This document shows, in pieces, positions 17,997-26,531 of a stretch of DNA of 64,000 nucleotides. Origin of the DNA: Methanoregula sp. UBA64. Its GTDB lineage: Archaea > Halobacteriota > Methanomicrobia > Methanomicrobiales > Methanospirillaceae. The first letter of the stretch is position 1, and every line of letters begins with the position of its first letter. The stretch spans positions 186,001 to 250,000 of the forward strand of contig NZ_DAQC01000006.1 in the NCBI RefSeq assembly GCF_002502735.1. The letters run 5' to 3'. A program made the position numbers and the translations under genes. Below the pieces are notes generated by a model. That model saw only the letters and a program-made list of their open reading frames with translations. It was not told where the DNA came from and searched no databases.

Positions 17997-18356
17997 TCCC
18001 GTCTTTTCTTTTAACCACGTTTCGACAGATTCCATTGTGTGTTTGTATTCTGCCACTTCCAGCATGAACGCGACGACTTCGTCATCCGTTGCGCTGATCA
18101 GGTATCCCTGATCCCGTACCAGGTTATCAGCGGCAACAAACGCAGTTCGTTTATTCCCGTCAACGAAGGGGTGCCCGGTTGCTATCCCGTGGAGGATGAT
18201 CGCGGATTTTCTCAAGAGTTTTTTGCTTCGGTTTACCTGGTAGATTACGTAATCCAGCGTCCCGGTGTCGCGTATGCCGGGTGTTCCGCCAAAATCCCGC
18301 AGAATATCTGCATGGATCTCGATAATCTCCCGGGAAGTGATCTCGTTTTCCGACAA
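17991..18356 (-). CDS. doc: Doc-family (Fic/Doc) toxin
   Basis: A 121-residue death-on-curing-type protein. The Fic-like motif HPFVDGNKRTA is intact, and the N-terminus has EITSREIIEIHADIL, where Doc proteins interact with Phd. In characterised members the enzyme phosphorylates EF-Tu; here the target is inferred. I chose TTG 18356 because GGAG sits 6 bases upstream. No Phd-type antitoxin is seen upstream, where a decayed isochorismatase fragment begins instead, so the module may have lost its partner. Confidence 0.82.
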   Translation of the reverse strand: MSENEITSREIIEIHADILRDFGGTPGIRDTGTLDYVIYQVNRSKKLLRKSAIILHGIATGHPFVDGNKRTAFVAADNLVRDQGYLISATDDEVVAFMLEVAEYKHTMESVETWLKEKTGL

Positions 18357-18435
18357 AATACTCTCCGTTACACAGAGTTGTGAACTGATCAATGATCAAA
18401 TCATCGCTGGTAAGAAAATGTTTGATCGGGCTCAT

Positions 18436-18730
18436 GTCCCGGGAGTTTCACCGGCACAAATCCCGGGGCGTGGCTTGCAGAGAACGGCATCACGACCGTC
18501 ACGATCGCGGGCTATTTGACCCGGATGTCGCCAGCGATATGACCGCACGCCAGGCCGTGCACCGGGGCTATGCCTTCAACTTCCTCTCGGATGCCACGGG
18601 CACGCTCGCGGTCTCAAACGCTGCCCGAGTCGGTGACGGCCGAGGAACTGCACCGGGCGATCCTCGTGACGCAAGCCAGATGCGGTTTGCGAGAGTGATG
18701 GGGACGGAGGAGTGGGTGAAGGAGAAATGA
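18436..18730 (+). pseudogene. Decayed 3' fragment of the isochorismatase gene (copy 2)
   Basis: About 295 bases closely match the second half of the intact gene at 16289-16834, from the CCCGGGAGTTT stretch to the stop. The region of the catalytic cysteine is rewritten, and an extra C in the GCTGCCCGAGTCGG segment shifts the frame. The same extra C is present in copy 3, so the two fragments share a decayed ancestor. It lies directly upstream of the antitoxin/PIN module. Confidence 0.85.
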
Positions 18731-18871
18731 AAGAGCCGGGGTAAAGAGGCCCGGTTTTTGCCGTTTTATTTTTTTCTCGCGGATCTTTTCCGGAGATACC
18801 CCCGGGAATCTCCACGGTGCAAAGAAACTTATTTCTTATGGAAAATCTACATACTCACCAGGTACCAGTTC

Positions 18872-19030
18872 ATGACATCTGTCATCCATAGCTCCGCTGT
18901 CGTGCAGGTTTCTGCGGGATCAGCAAAGAAAACCCGGGCCAAAAGCAAGGCCTCCCCAAAAGGGATCTTCGGGCTGCTCCCAGACTGGAAGATCGATACC
19001 CAGGAATTCCGTGACGAAATGCGCGATTAA
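18872..19030 (+). CDS. Putative antitoxin of a PIN-domain module
   Basis: A 52-residue protein ending in FGLLPDWKIDTQEFRDEMRD, a pattern common in archaeal antitoxins encoded just before PIN toxins. The N-terminal half is rich in serine, alanine and lysine and probably unstructured or DNA-contacting. ATG 18872 lies 2 bases in front of no other frame and the stop is 2 bases before the PIN gene, indicating coupling. Assignment rests on position and the acidic C-terminus. Confidence 0.68.
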   Translation: MTSVIHSSAVVQVSAGSAKKTRAKSKASPKGIFGLLPDWKIDTQEFRDEMRD

Positions 19031-19032
19031 CA

Positions 19033-19407
19033 ATGGCCTCTTTTTTTGCAGATTCATACGCCATTATTGAAATCCTGAAAGGAAACGAACGTTACTTCCC
19101 CTATATGGCCGGGCACCTGGTAACAACAGAGTTCAACATCTGCGAAGTTGCATTTGCCGTATGCCGGGACTACCCGGAAAAAACCCGGCAGGTGATGGCC
19201 CGTGTTCGAAAGATGGTTGCCCTTGTGCCAACCACGGATGAAGATTATTGCGAGGGTGCGGCCATGAGAAGAAAAACAACTCGTACCGGCAAAAAGCTCT
19301 CCACGATCGATTGTGTCGGCTATGCTGTTTCCTGCCGGCAAAAAATCCCGTTCCTCACGGGGGATCGTGAATTTGAGGACATCGATAATGTTGAATTTGC
19401 CCGGTGA
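19033..19407 (+). CDS. PIN-domain ribonuclease toxin (VapC-like)
   Basis: A 124-residue PIN protein. The acidic active-site residues are visible as ADSYAIIE near residue 7, TTEFN near residue 33, STIDCVGYA near residue 94 and LTGDREFED near residue 111. PIN toxins cleave tRNA or rRNA; the target here is unknown. The gene follows its putative antitoxin by 2 bases. A third, shorter isochorismatase fragment starts 39 bases after the stop. Confidence 0.83.
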   Translation: MASFFADSYAIIEILKGNERYFPYMAGHLVTTEFNICEVAFAVCRDYPEKTRQVMARVRKMVALVPTTDEDYCEGAAMRRKTTRTGKKLSTIDCVGYAVSCRQKIPFLTGDREFEDIDNVEFAR

Positions 19408-19446
19408 CCCGGGCGATAAGCCCCTTTTGAAGCGTCCGTGCGTATC

Positions 19447-19634
19447 CGCACGCCAGGCTGTGCATCTCGGCTATTCAGTAAACTTCCTCTCGGATGCCAC
19501 GGGCACGCTCGCGGTCTCAAACGCTGCCCGAGTCGGTGACGGCCGAGGAGCTGCACCGGGCGATCCTCGTCACGCAGCAGATGCGGTTTGGCCGGGTGAC
19601 GGGGACGGAGGAGTGGGTGAAGGAAACCCGGTGA
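19447..19634 (+). pseudogene. Decayed 3' fragment of the isochorismatase gene (copy 3)
   Basis: About 190 bases match the end of the gene at 16289-16834, from the CGCACGCCAGGC stretch to the stop. It has the same one-base insertion as copy 2 (GCTGCCCGAGTCGG). It marks the last GC-rich sequence before the AT-rich island. Confidence 0.83.
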
Positions 19635-19692
19635 GGCGACGGGGCACGGACGCTCAAGACGCCGCGTGGGCTTATGGCCTGTCCAATGATCC

Positions 19693-19959
19693 TTACTCCC
19701 TCAATTTTTTCCCCATATCTTTCATAATATCTTCAAATTTCACTTTGTTTATTTTATAAAATTTTTTTCTTCCATCTGAAGGATCAGGACGTTTAGCTAA
19801 ATATCCCGCCTTTCCGAGTTTTCCTAAAATTGCGCTAGTGTAATTTTTATCATGTTCAAGTAGTTTGATCGCATTTGGAAAAGTAAACTCCTCATATTGA
19901 TATTCTGAAAATATCTTCGAGAGAGCTTCCAAGAGATATTTTTGAATAAATTCTGCCAT
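19693..19959 (-). CDS. Winged-helix regulator at the left end of the AT-rich island
   Basis: An 88-residue protein with a single winged-helix pattern: FTFPNAIKLLEHDKNYTSAI, then GKLGKAGYLAKRPDPSDGRKKFYKI. The last part is the wing and the preceding helix the likely recognition element. It is AT-rich like the island genes and divergent from the first TGT gene. The 91 bases between them hold a dense set of palindromes and direct repeats, so it probably controls both directions. No close family was named. Confidence 0.72.
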   Translation of the reverse strand: MAEFIQKYLLEALSKIFSEYQYEEFTFPNAIKLLEHDKNYTSAILGKLGKAGYLAKRPDPSDGRKKFYKINKVKFEDIMKDMGKKLRE

Positions 19960-19990
19960 GCTTTTCCAGAGCAGAGTTTATTTGATAGAT

Positions 19991-20043
19991 ACTTATAATT
20001 ATAAGTAGTCTAATTATTAATTAGTCTAATTATTTGTTAGACT
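19991..20043. promoter_or_regulatory. Operator array between the regulator and the first TGT gene
   Basis: ACTTATAATTATAAGT (19991-20006) is a perfect 16-base palindrome. It is followed by two direct copies of TAGTCTAATTAT with a 16-base period (20006-20017 and 20022-20033) and an inverted partner GTTAGACT (20036-20043). The array fills the space before ATG 20051 and includes the TATA-like AT stretch, so a bound regulator would block the promoter. Confidence 0.6.
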
Positions 20044-20050
20044 TTTTACC

Positions 20051-21082
20051 ATGTTGCAAACGCAAAAATGTATTGAAACTCCCCATGGGACATTAGAAAC
20101 CCCGGTATTTTTTCCGGTTTTTCATCTAAACACCCGTGGTTCTGGCTCGTGTCCTAAGTATTGGAATGAAATTCCCGAACTTAAGACAATGCTCGTCAAT
20201 GCTCACGGAATTCAAAAATCCGAAAGATTCCATCGTATTCTTAAAAATGGGTTCCAAGAGCAATTCCATTTTCCAGGTATAGTATTTGCAGACAGTGGAG
20301 GTTTACAAAATCGTCTCAACAATCTCAAACTCGATCCGGTGGAGATATTACGCGTTCAAGAAGGGATTGGAGCCGATATAGCGGCCACTCTCGATATGCC
20401 CGTTCTTGCTAACGACAATATCTCTGCCACAACCCACGCAGAAAATGTGAAAGCTACTGTGCAGAATGCAATTACTGCTCTAAAATATCGAGAGCGGGAG
20501 GATATGTTGCTGTATGCAGTAATTCATGGAAATGATCTCAAAGTCATGACAAACATGATTGACTATCTAAAAAGGAAAGGGAATTTCGACGGCTACGCCG
20601 TTGGTGGTTTGATCTTCAAACGATCAAACTATCGTCAACTCATCGATCTCATTATTAATCTCAGAAAACGAGCCGGGGAAAAACCGTTACACGTATTTGG
20701 TCTTGGTGGGCCGTTAGTAATTTCTCTCTTAACCTATCTTGGCGTAGATTCCTTTGATTCCTCATCGTTTCTGTCTGCGGGATCGCAACGCGTGTATTTC
20801 ACGCCAGATCATGGATCCCGACAATTTCGAGAAATGCCCCAGACTCCCTATCTACCCTGTATTTGTCCGGTTTGCAGTAAAAATACCTTTGAACAGATTC
20901 GATCCCAACGGCGTCTCATCGGTATGCACAATTTATGGATGATTGCTCATGAACTTCGCAAACTGAAGGTGCATATTCTCGATCAGGACTTAGAGGATTA
21001 TCTTGACAATCGGTTTGCAAACCGTCCCCAGATTAAGATTGCGTACAAGTATGCAAAAGCAAAAACAGGAGGTTTCGTATGA
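20051..21082 (+). CDS. TGT-fold transglycosylase (base-exchange enzyme, first of two in the island)
   Basis: A 343-residue member of the queuine/archaeosine tRNA-guanine transglycosylase superfamily. Active-site counterparts are FADSGGLQ (Asp near 81), GYAVGGL, and VDSFDSSSF (Asp near 236, the nucleophile position). The zinc site CxCxxC lies at residues 270-275 and its histidine in GMHNLW near 293, so catalysis looks intact. It lacks the PUA and extra domains of archaeal ArcTGT and is shorter, so a housekeeping tRNA role is unlikely. Opens a tight operon, overlapping the next gene by 4 bases. Substrate, DNA or RNA, is inferred from the DpdA-like partner at 26.5 kb. Confidence 0.82.
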   Translation: MLQTQKCIETPHGTLETPVFFPVFHLNTRGSGSCPKYWNEIPELKTMLVNAHGIQKSERFHRILKNGFQEQFHFPGIVFADSGGLQNRLNNLKLDPVEILRVQEGIGADIAATLDMPVLANDNISATTHAENVKATVQNAITALKYREREDMLLYAVIHGNDLKVMTNMIDYLKRKGNFDGYAVGGLIFKRSNYRQLIDLIINLRKRAGEKPLHVFGLGGPLVISLLTYLGVDSFDSSSFLSAGSQRVYFTPDHGSRQFREMPQTPYLPCICPVCSKNTFEQIRSQRRLIGMHNLWMIAHELRKLKVHILDQDLEDYLDNRFANRPQIKIAYKYAKAKTGGFV

Positions 21083-21921
21083 GACAAACCATGCGTCCCG
21101 TAACCCTCAGTCGTGTTGCCGAAACTGCATATTTTGCTGAAAAGGTTTCCTCATTTTCCCGGCAAGAGCTGGCGGTCGTTCTGAAATCCTCTGAAGATCG
21201 TGGCAAAGAGATTGCCGAAGAAGTTGTGAATATGGGCCTGCTGAAAAAAGAGGACGATAGATATACGAGAACTACGAAATGTTCCCAATTTTTAGCCTTA
21301 ATCCGGTCAAATAATTGGGCCGGTATCCATGAGATGATGATGGACTATTCGTTTTATCAAACGTTTTTTACTATTCTCAAGGACTCAAATCCATCAACTC
21401 CTGAAGAAATATTAACTATATTACAAACCTCGTCAATTCCCTTCAATCAAGCCTCTCGGGACGTTTTATGTGATTGGGGTGAACGTCTAGGATCCATTCA
21501 GCGGAATATTTTCAGTAATCAATATTTCACAACAAGCCCTCTAGTGTCCCCATTTATTCCAAAATTTCTTGAGGTCTATCAATCCTTAAACATCAAGACC
21601 GGACTTTCTCTTCGTCAGCGATATGTGGAGATCCCCAAAGTTCGTGAGCATGTATGTCAAAAATTGCGAATTTCTCGCGATACCTTTGATATGCATTTTA
21701 TTCGGCTCTGCATGAAAAATATCGGGAAGATCGAACTTGCAGGGGCTCCAGTGACGACTCATGCCAAACGCTCCGCAAATAAAGTAAAAAATGTTCAGTT
21801 CGTCGAATTGCCTGACAAAATGACGATGAAATTATCCTCAAATCATTTTCTTAACGGCCTGAAAATTGGCCCGAAATCCTATTATTACGTTGCCTATCAC
21901 GGTGGTGAACTTATTGACTGA
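21079..21921 (+). CDS. Island protein of unknown function with winged-helix-like ends
   Basis: A 280-residue protein with no recognised family. The N-terminal 70 residues look like a winged helix (SRQELAVVLKSSEDRGKEIA, then NMGLLKKEDDRYTRT). The middle is helical and aromatic-rich, and residues 195-230 could form a second helix-turn-helix. It overlaps the TGT gene before it and the ATPase gene after it, so the three products are probably made together and may form one complex. A role in DNA recognition is a guess from the helix-turn-helix pattern and its partners. Confidence 0.7.
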   Translation: MRQTMRPVTLSRVAETAYFAEKVSSFSRQELAVVLKSSEDRGKEIAEEVVNMGLLKKEDDRYTRTTKCSQFLALIRSNNWAGIHEMMMDYSFYQTFFTILKDSNPSTPEEILTILQTSSIPFNQASRDVLCDWGERLGSIQRNIFSNQYFTTSPLVSPFIPKFLEVYQSLNIKTGLSLRQRYVEIPKVREHVCQKLRISRDTFDMHFIRLCMKNIGKIELAGAPVTTHAKRSANKVKNVQFVELPDKMTMKLSSNHFLNGLKIGPKSYYYVAYHGGELID

Positions 21922-23095
21922 TTACACTCTGACTCTAAAAAAGAAGGATTATTCGAAGTATGGCCTTGAAGGAAACCCGTTCCCATTTTCGGGAGTTCCC
22001 GATGAACATCCAAGCGTGTATATCGGGCAGGATGATGTGCTTGAAAAAATAAATTCCGTGTTGTCATCGACGGTTCTTTCTGCTCAATCCAATCATATCA
22101 TCGTAACTGGATCCTATGGCAATGGAAAAAGCCATACTCTGAAATTTATCAAAACGCATCTTCGCGATCAATTTTCTGAAAGATCTCAAACTCCGATTTG
22201 TGTGGGATATGTATCTCAACCCGGTGAAAATTTCATCGATATTTATACGAAATTCATGTATGATCTGGGGTATTCCTTTGTCAAACATCTCTCTCACAAA
22301 TATCTCGGTCTCGTTGCATTTCAGATGTCAAAAGATGGTCTGATTGAAGAAAAAGTCCGGAAAGGTCAAGGATGGAAAGAGATCGAGAAAGGAGCTGTTC
22401 TCTTATCGGATATTGTACCAACGGCCATTCAGAAATTGAATGACGGGATTAAATATGTCGATTACACGAGAGCCTTCATTGCATTATCGTATGAAGAAAA
22501 TTCCGTATATTCCTGGGAATGGTTGTGCGGAGAAGGGGTGGAATACAGCAAACGCCAGGAACTCAGCCTTGGAAAAAATATCAATGATACAAACTCGATA
22601 CGGGCATTTAGTGCTCTGAAATATATCCTCAAAGAACTCGGTTATGCATCGCTCGTTCTTCTCATTGATGAGTTTGAGTATATCGAATCGCTCCCTCCGA
22701 TGAAAAAACAAAAATTACTCAATTCCCTCCGTCATATTATCGATCTCAACGGCGAAGGGTTGTCACTTATCATTGCCTGTGCGCCGGAAGTTTGGCAAAA
22801 TATTGTTGCCGAATACCATGCTTTCTCGGAACGAATTGGAAAAGAGGCAAATTTGAAACCTCTTGATCAGGAAAAGATCCGAATGCTTCTGATTTCTTAC
22901 CTTAATAATAAACGAAGAAAACGAAATAACACATTTACTCCCTTTACTGAAGAATCAATTGAGTGTATTTTCATGCACTCTCAAGGGAATACTAGAAGAG
23001 TCATCTCATTATGTAGTCAAGCATTGGATTTTTCAGTAGAGTTTAATAAACAATATATTGATCAGGATGTTTTAGACTCAATAATCTCAAGTTAA
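21914..23095 (+). CDS. AAA+ ATPase of the island (ORC/Cdc6- or BREX-ATPase-like)
   Basis: An ATPase of about 393 residues. The Walker A motif is GSYGNGKSH near residues 65-73, Walker B is LVLLIDEFEYIE near residue 247, and a sensor-2-like arginine sits in GNTRRVISLC near the end. The opening YGLEGNPFPFSGVPDEHP followed by YIGQ is typical of STAND/ORC-like archaeal ATPases. I prefer TTG 21914 because GGTGA sits 5 bases upstream; GTG 21902 or 21905 and TTG 21866 remain possible. It overlaps the previous gene and probably powers loading or translocation for the island proteins. Confidence 0.78.
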   Translation: MTDYTLTLKKKDYSKYGLEGNPFPFSGVPDEHPSVYIGQDDVLEKINSVLSSTVLSAQSNHIIVTGSYGNGKSHTLKFIKTHLRDQFSERSQTPICVGYVSQPGENFIDIYTKFMYDLGYSFVKHLSHKYLGLVAFQMSKDGLIEEKVRKGQGWKEIEKGAVLLSDIVPTAIQKLNDGIKYVDYTRAFIALSYEENSVYSWEWLCGEGVEYSKRQELSLGKNINDTNSIRAFSALKYILKELGYASLVLLIDEFEYIESLPPMKKQKLLNSLRHIIDLNGEGLSLIIACAPEVWQNIVAEYHAFSERIGKEANLKPLDQEKIRMLLISYLNNKRRKRNNTFTPFTEESIECIFMHSQGNTRRVISLCSQALDFSVEFNKQYIDQDVLDSIISS

Positions 23096-23188
23096 TTTTT
23101 CGAGCTATGTTTTTCCGATTTTAAATGGAGATTTAAATTCCACTATGCCATTAGGGGGGAATGATCTTTCCATAAGTTTATCTTTGTC

Positions 23189-25501
23189 ATGTATGATATC
23201 AAGTACAATTATCGGATCGATAATATGAATTTTCAAGAATTCAGAGACATATTAGAGCCTCAATTGAGATACTCACTCATTCAAATTGATGCAACGGGAA
23301 CTCAAACACTAACGGAACAGGGGGGTGTTATAACTCATGATTCTGGTCCTCTCCAAGTAATTGCAGGTCCGGGCTCCGGAAAAACTGAAACTTTAGTATT
23401 ACGAACCCTGAAACTAATTTTTGTTGATAATGTTAATCCGAAAGCAATTATAATCACAACATTCACTGAAAAGGCTGCAAAGAACCTCCAAGATAGAATT
23501 CTCTATTTATCAAATTTTATTTTTTTAAGACACCCTCAACTACAAGAAACTATCAACATCTATAATCTTCGCATTGGGACCCTTCACAGTCTATGTGCAG
23601 ATATTATGCAAGAATATCGATATCCAAACTATCAAAATTTTAGATTGATGGATGATCTTGAACAATTTTTATTTATTTTTAAGCATTCCGCATTGGTAAG
23701 AAATTTAGATAATCATTTTATGCCAGTTTTCAATCAGTTTGATTATCTGTTTGCTGGCTATGATCCCATTAGTGGATACACTGGTTGGACAAATCGACAA
23801 TATTCCCCAAATAGATGGCAACGAACTAGAGCGGCAATATTACTTTTTAATAGAATAACCGAAGACCTAATTGATGTAACTAGATTGCAAAGCGAGGGTG
23901 GTGCGTGGGGCTTATTATACGAAGCCTATAACGATTATCGAAATCTCTTGTTGCAAAATAGTAGATGTGATTTTGCGGTTATCCAGAGTATATTTTTAGA
24001 ATTCTTACGTTCCGATTACGGCCATCGTTTCATAAATGGTGATGAGTTAAATAGTCAAATTCATCCAGGTATTCGTTTTGTCATGGTCGATGAATATCAA
24101 GATACAAATCCTATCCAAGAAGGGATATATTTTGAACTAACTCGTCAGTCACACAATCTGTGTGTTGTTGGTGATGACGATCAGTCTCTTTACCGATTTA
24201 GGGGAGCAAGTGTGGAATGTATGATTACATTCGATCAAGTATGTCAGCAACAATGGCAAATCTCGAGTACCCCCAGATATCTCAGTATTAATTATCGCTC
24301 GCATGAAAAAATTGTAGATTATTGCGATGCATATATTCGCTCCTTTGGCGAAATGCGTGTCCCCGGTGCTCGTGTCGCCAACAAACCTCAATTACAGCAT
24401 GGTAGTTCAATAACTGGAAATTATCCATCCGTTGCGTATATCGAAGGGAAAAATATCGCATCTCTTGCTCAAAATTTTGCACACGGTATTCGTTATTTAT
24501 TGGACAATGATATTATTCAAAATGAAAATCAGTGTGTCTTATTAATGAAATCTGTAAAGGAGACCGCCCATAATGCAGCTCCTTTCTCTAATGCATTAAG
24601 GCAGGTCAACATTCGGCCATATAATCCTCGTTCACGAAAATTTTTGGAACATGAAGAAATTATGGTTGCCCTTGGGGCATTTATACAACTTGTTGATCCA
24701 AATTTAAGGGGAATAAATGGTGTATCCGGTGGAAGTCAGGTTAAATTAAATATTCGCAATATGGTCCTTCGATGGGTTAATGCATATACCAATATGCAAA
24801 ATTCGGATAATTTGAAAACGTATGTTCAAAGATCAAGGCAAAATATCCTGGCATTTCCAGTAAATACATGGATAAATGTTTCCATGGGAGATATTTTTTA
24901 TCGCATTATCTCTCGTGAACCGTTCACTCATTGGAAAGATGATGTTGAGAGAACATATAGACTTGGCAAATTATCTTCGTTATTTGAACAATATTCCTCT
25001 ATCCCTTATATTGAAAATCCTGGGACAAACCGTGGTCAATTGCGAACAAGTAGAACTGTGGGTGCCGGAATAAGCTATACTTGGTTGAGTGATTTTTATA
25101 ACACATTTATTGGCCGTTTGATATATACAGGGATGAACGATCCTGAAGATGAAGAGTTAATCTCTCCTCCTAATATGCTACCAATAATGACCGTCCATCA
25201 AGCAAAAGGCTTAGAATTTGATTTTGTATTTGTCTATGGATTAAATGAAGACGAAGATCCTACTAAAGAAGAAATTCGGTTGGAAGATGATTTTTTGCCA
25301 TTTAGATTATCGAGACCAATTATTCGCAATACTGCTCAACAACGAAGTGCTCAGGATCTTATAAGGTTTTATTATGTTGCCTTCTCTCGCGCCAAGTGGA
25401 CATTAATTCATTTAGTATTGGCCTCACATATTAAAAATCAAAGACGAGGTATAATTGGTTGTAATAAATCGGAGTTCAAACGATTAGTTCAGAAAATGTA
25501 G
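23189..25501 (+). CDS. Superfamily 1 helicase, UvrD/AddA-like
   Basis: A 770-residue 3'-5' helicase-type protein. Motif I is AGPGSGKTET near residue 60, motif Ia TTFTEKAAKNL, motif II VDEYQDTN near residue 299, motif III VVGDDDQSLYRFRGA, motif IV INYRS, motif V MTVHQAKGLEFDFVFV and motif VI YVAFSRAKW near residue 730. All core motifs are intact. No nuclease domain follows; that function is supplied by the next gene, 10 bases away, as in AddA/AddB-like splits. ATG 23225 is an alternative start. A 93-base gap before it may contain its own promoter. Confidence 0.9.
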   Translation: MYDIKYNYRIDNMNFQEFRDILEPQLRYSLIQIDATGTQTLTEQGGVITHDSGPLQVIAGPGSGKTETLVLRTLKLIFVDNVNPKAIIITTFTEKAAKNLQDRILYLSNFIFLRHPQLQETINIYNLRIGTLHSLCADIMQEYRYPNYQNFRLMDDLEQFLFIFKHSALVRNLDNHFMPVFNQFDYLFAGYDPISGYTGWTNRQYSPNRWQRTRAAILLFNRITEDLIDVTRLQSEGGAWGLLYEAYNDYRNLLLQNSRCDFAVIQSIFLEFLRSDYGHRFINGDELNSQIHPGIRFVMVDEYQDTNPIQEGIYFELTRQSHNLCVVGDDDQSLYRFRGASVECMITFDQVCQQQWQISSTPRYLSINYRSHEKIVDYCDAYIRSFGEMRVPGARVANKPQLQHGSSITGNYPSVAYIEGKNIASLAQNFAHGIRYLLDNDIIQNENQCVLLMKSVKETAHNAAPFSNALRQVNIRPYNPRSRKFLEHEEIMVALGAFIQLVDPNLRGINGVSGGSQVKLNIRNMVLRWVNAYTNMQNSDNLKTYVQRSRQNILAFPVNTWINVSMGDIFYRIISREPFTHWKDDVERTYRLGKLSSLFEQYSSIPYIENPGTNRGQLRTSRTVGAGISYTWLSDFYNTFIGRLIYTGMNDPEDEELISPPNMLPIMTVHQAKGLEFDFVFVYGLNEDEDPTKEEIRLEDDFLPFRLSRPIIRNTAQQRSAQDLIRFYYVAFSRAKWTLIHLVLASHIKNQRRGIIGCNKSEFKRLVQKM

Positions 25502-25511
25502 GGGTATTGTC

Positions 25512-26474
25512 ATGTCATGGTCCGATTTTAACAATCTTAACATCTCCCAAAGGGAGTCTCCAATTGTTTTACCCTCGTATAGTGTAACATCAGATATCCT
25601 ATCTTTCCAGGTTTGCCCTCGGCAATATGGTTTTTTCACATATAGGGGTTATAAGTCGGAACATAATGTTCAATTCTGGTTCGGTACAATTATTCATCAA
25701 GTCCTTGATAAGTTGCATTTACAATACAAAGGCCTTTTAAATCCCCTCTTGGTGAATCAATTACCTTCAAATGAGGACATCTCTCGGTATTTCACTCAAA
25801 TTAATTCAAGTTTAAGAGCACGAGGGATTAGAGCATATAATAAAGAAAATGAAAATCGTGCTCTAGAAATATTGAAGAGATTCAATCAATATGAAGGATT
25901 ACGACTTTATCCGAAAATAAAAGATACGGAGTGTGCGTTTCAAAGTCAACGTGGGACGTTCATTTTGAAGGGTGTTGTTGATATTCTTAAGGATATATCT
26001 GAAGAAATTATCCCAGAGGGTTATGAAGCAGTTGAAATATTAGATTATAAGGCTTCAAAGAATCCCTTATATCAAGAGAATACTCCCCAGAATCAACGGA
26101 AATTAAGAAATTACCAATTTCAATTATTGGTGTATGCACAATTATATCGTGAAAGGACAGGGTATTACCCTAAAAAGGGAATCCTGTATTTCTTAAATGA
26201 TCTTATGGATGCTACTGAAACTCCTCATTCCCCCGAGCAAATATTGATGTTGCGCAATCAAGCGACATATGTTGTAGATTTTACAAATGAAGCTGAACTT
26301 GATCAAATACATCATGCGATGACTGAATTTGAAAGTGTTGTTCAACAAATTGAAAACTGCAAACAAGTTGACTGCTGGGACCCCCCCCAAAGTCATCCTG
26401 ATCGTGATACCTGCGATACTTGTGACATGAGGTGGGATTGTCCTCATGGCCCACCAGATTTAAGATATCCATAA
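25512..26474 (+). CDS. PD-(D/E)XK nuclease with Fe-S cysteines (RecB/AddB/Cas4-like)
   Basis: A 320-residue predicted exonuclease. The N-terminal VTSDILSFQVCPRQYGFF contributes the first cluster cysteine near residue 35, and FGTIIHQVLDKLH is the conserved histidine helix. Catalytic residues lie in LKGVVDIL and VEILDYKASK near residues 158-180. Three C-terminal cysteines, in DTCDTCDMRWDC, complete a likely 4Fe-4S cluster. It follows the helicase gene by 10 bases, so the two probably act together on DNA ends. No cas genes are nearby, so a Cas4 role is unlikely. Confidence 0.86.
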   Translation: MSWSDFNNLNISQRESPIVLPSYSVTSDILSFQVCPRQYGFFTYRGYKSEHNVQFWFGTIIHQVLDKLHLQYKGLLNPLLVNQLPSNEDISRYFTQINSSLRARGIRAYNKENENRALEILKRFNQYEGLRLYPKIKDTECAFQSQRGTFILKGVVDILKDISEEIIPEGYEAVEILDYKASKNPLYQENTPQNQRKLRNYQFQLLVYAQLYRERTGYYPKKGILYFLNDLMDATETPHSPEQILMLRNQATYVVDFTNEAELDQIHHAMTEFESVVQQIENCKQVDCWDPPQSHPDRDTCDTCDMRWDCPHGPPDLRYP

Positions 26475-26490
26475 TCCCACTTAATAAATG

Positions 26491-26499
26491 ATATAAAAA
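26491..26499 (+). promoter_or_regulatory. TATA box of the DpdA-like gene
   Basis: ATATAAAAA, 33-41 bases before ATG 26532, matches an archaeal TATA element. It suggests the DpdA-like gene has its own promoter within the island. Confidence 0.5.
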
Positions 26500-26531
26500 C
26501 AAATTTTATCCTTTAATACCAATGTTAACCA

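Noticed and set aside
19313..19759. A 148-codon frame running through the third isochorismatase fragment
   Set aside because: It is an out-of-frame reading of a decayed gene end; the protein pattern of the family is in another frame and interrupted.
20051..21082. The first TGT gene as housekeeping archaeosine TGT
   Set aside because: It lacks the PUA and extra domains of archaeal ArcTGT, is short, lies in an AT-rich island and is coupled to defence-like genes. I kept it as part of the island, with its substrate open.
25512..26474. Nuclease as Cas4 of a CRISPR system
   Set aside because: No cas genes and no repeat-spacer array were seen anywhere in the window; the partner is a helicase as in AddAB.
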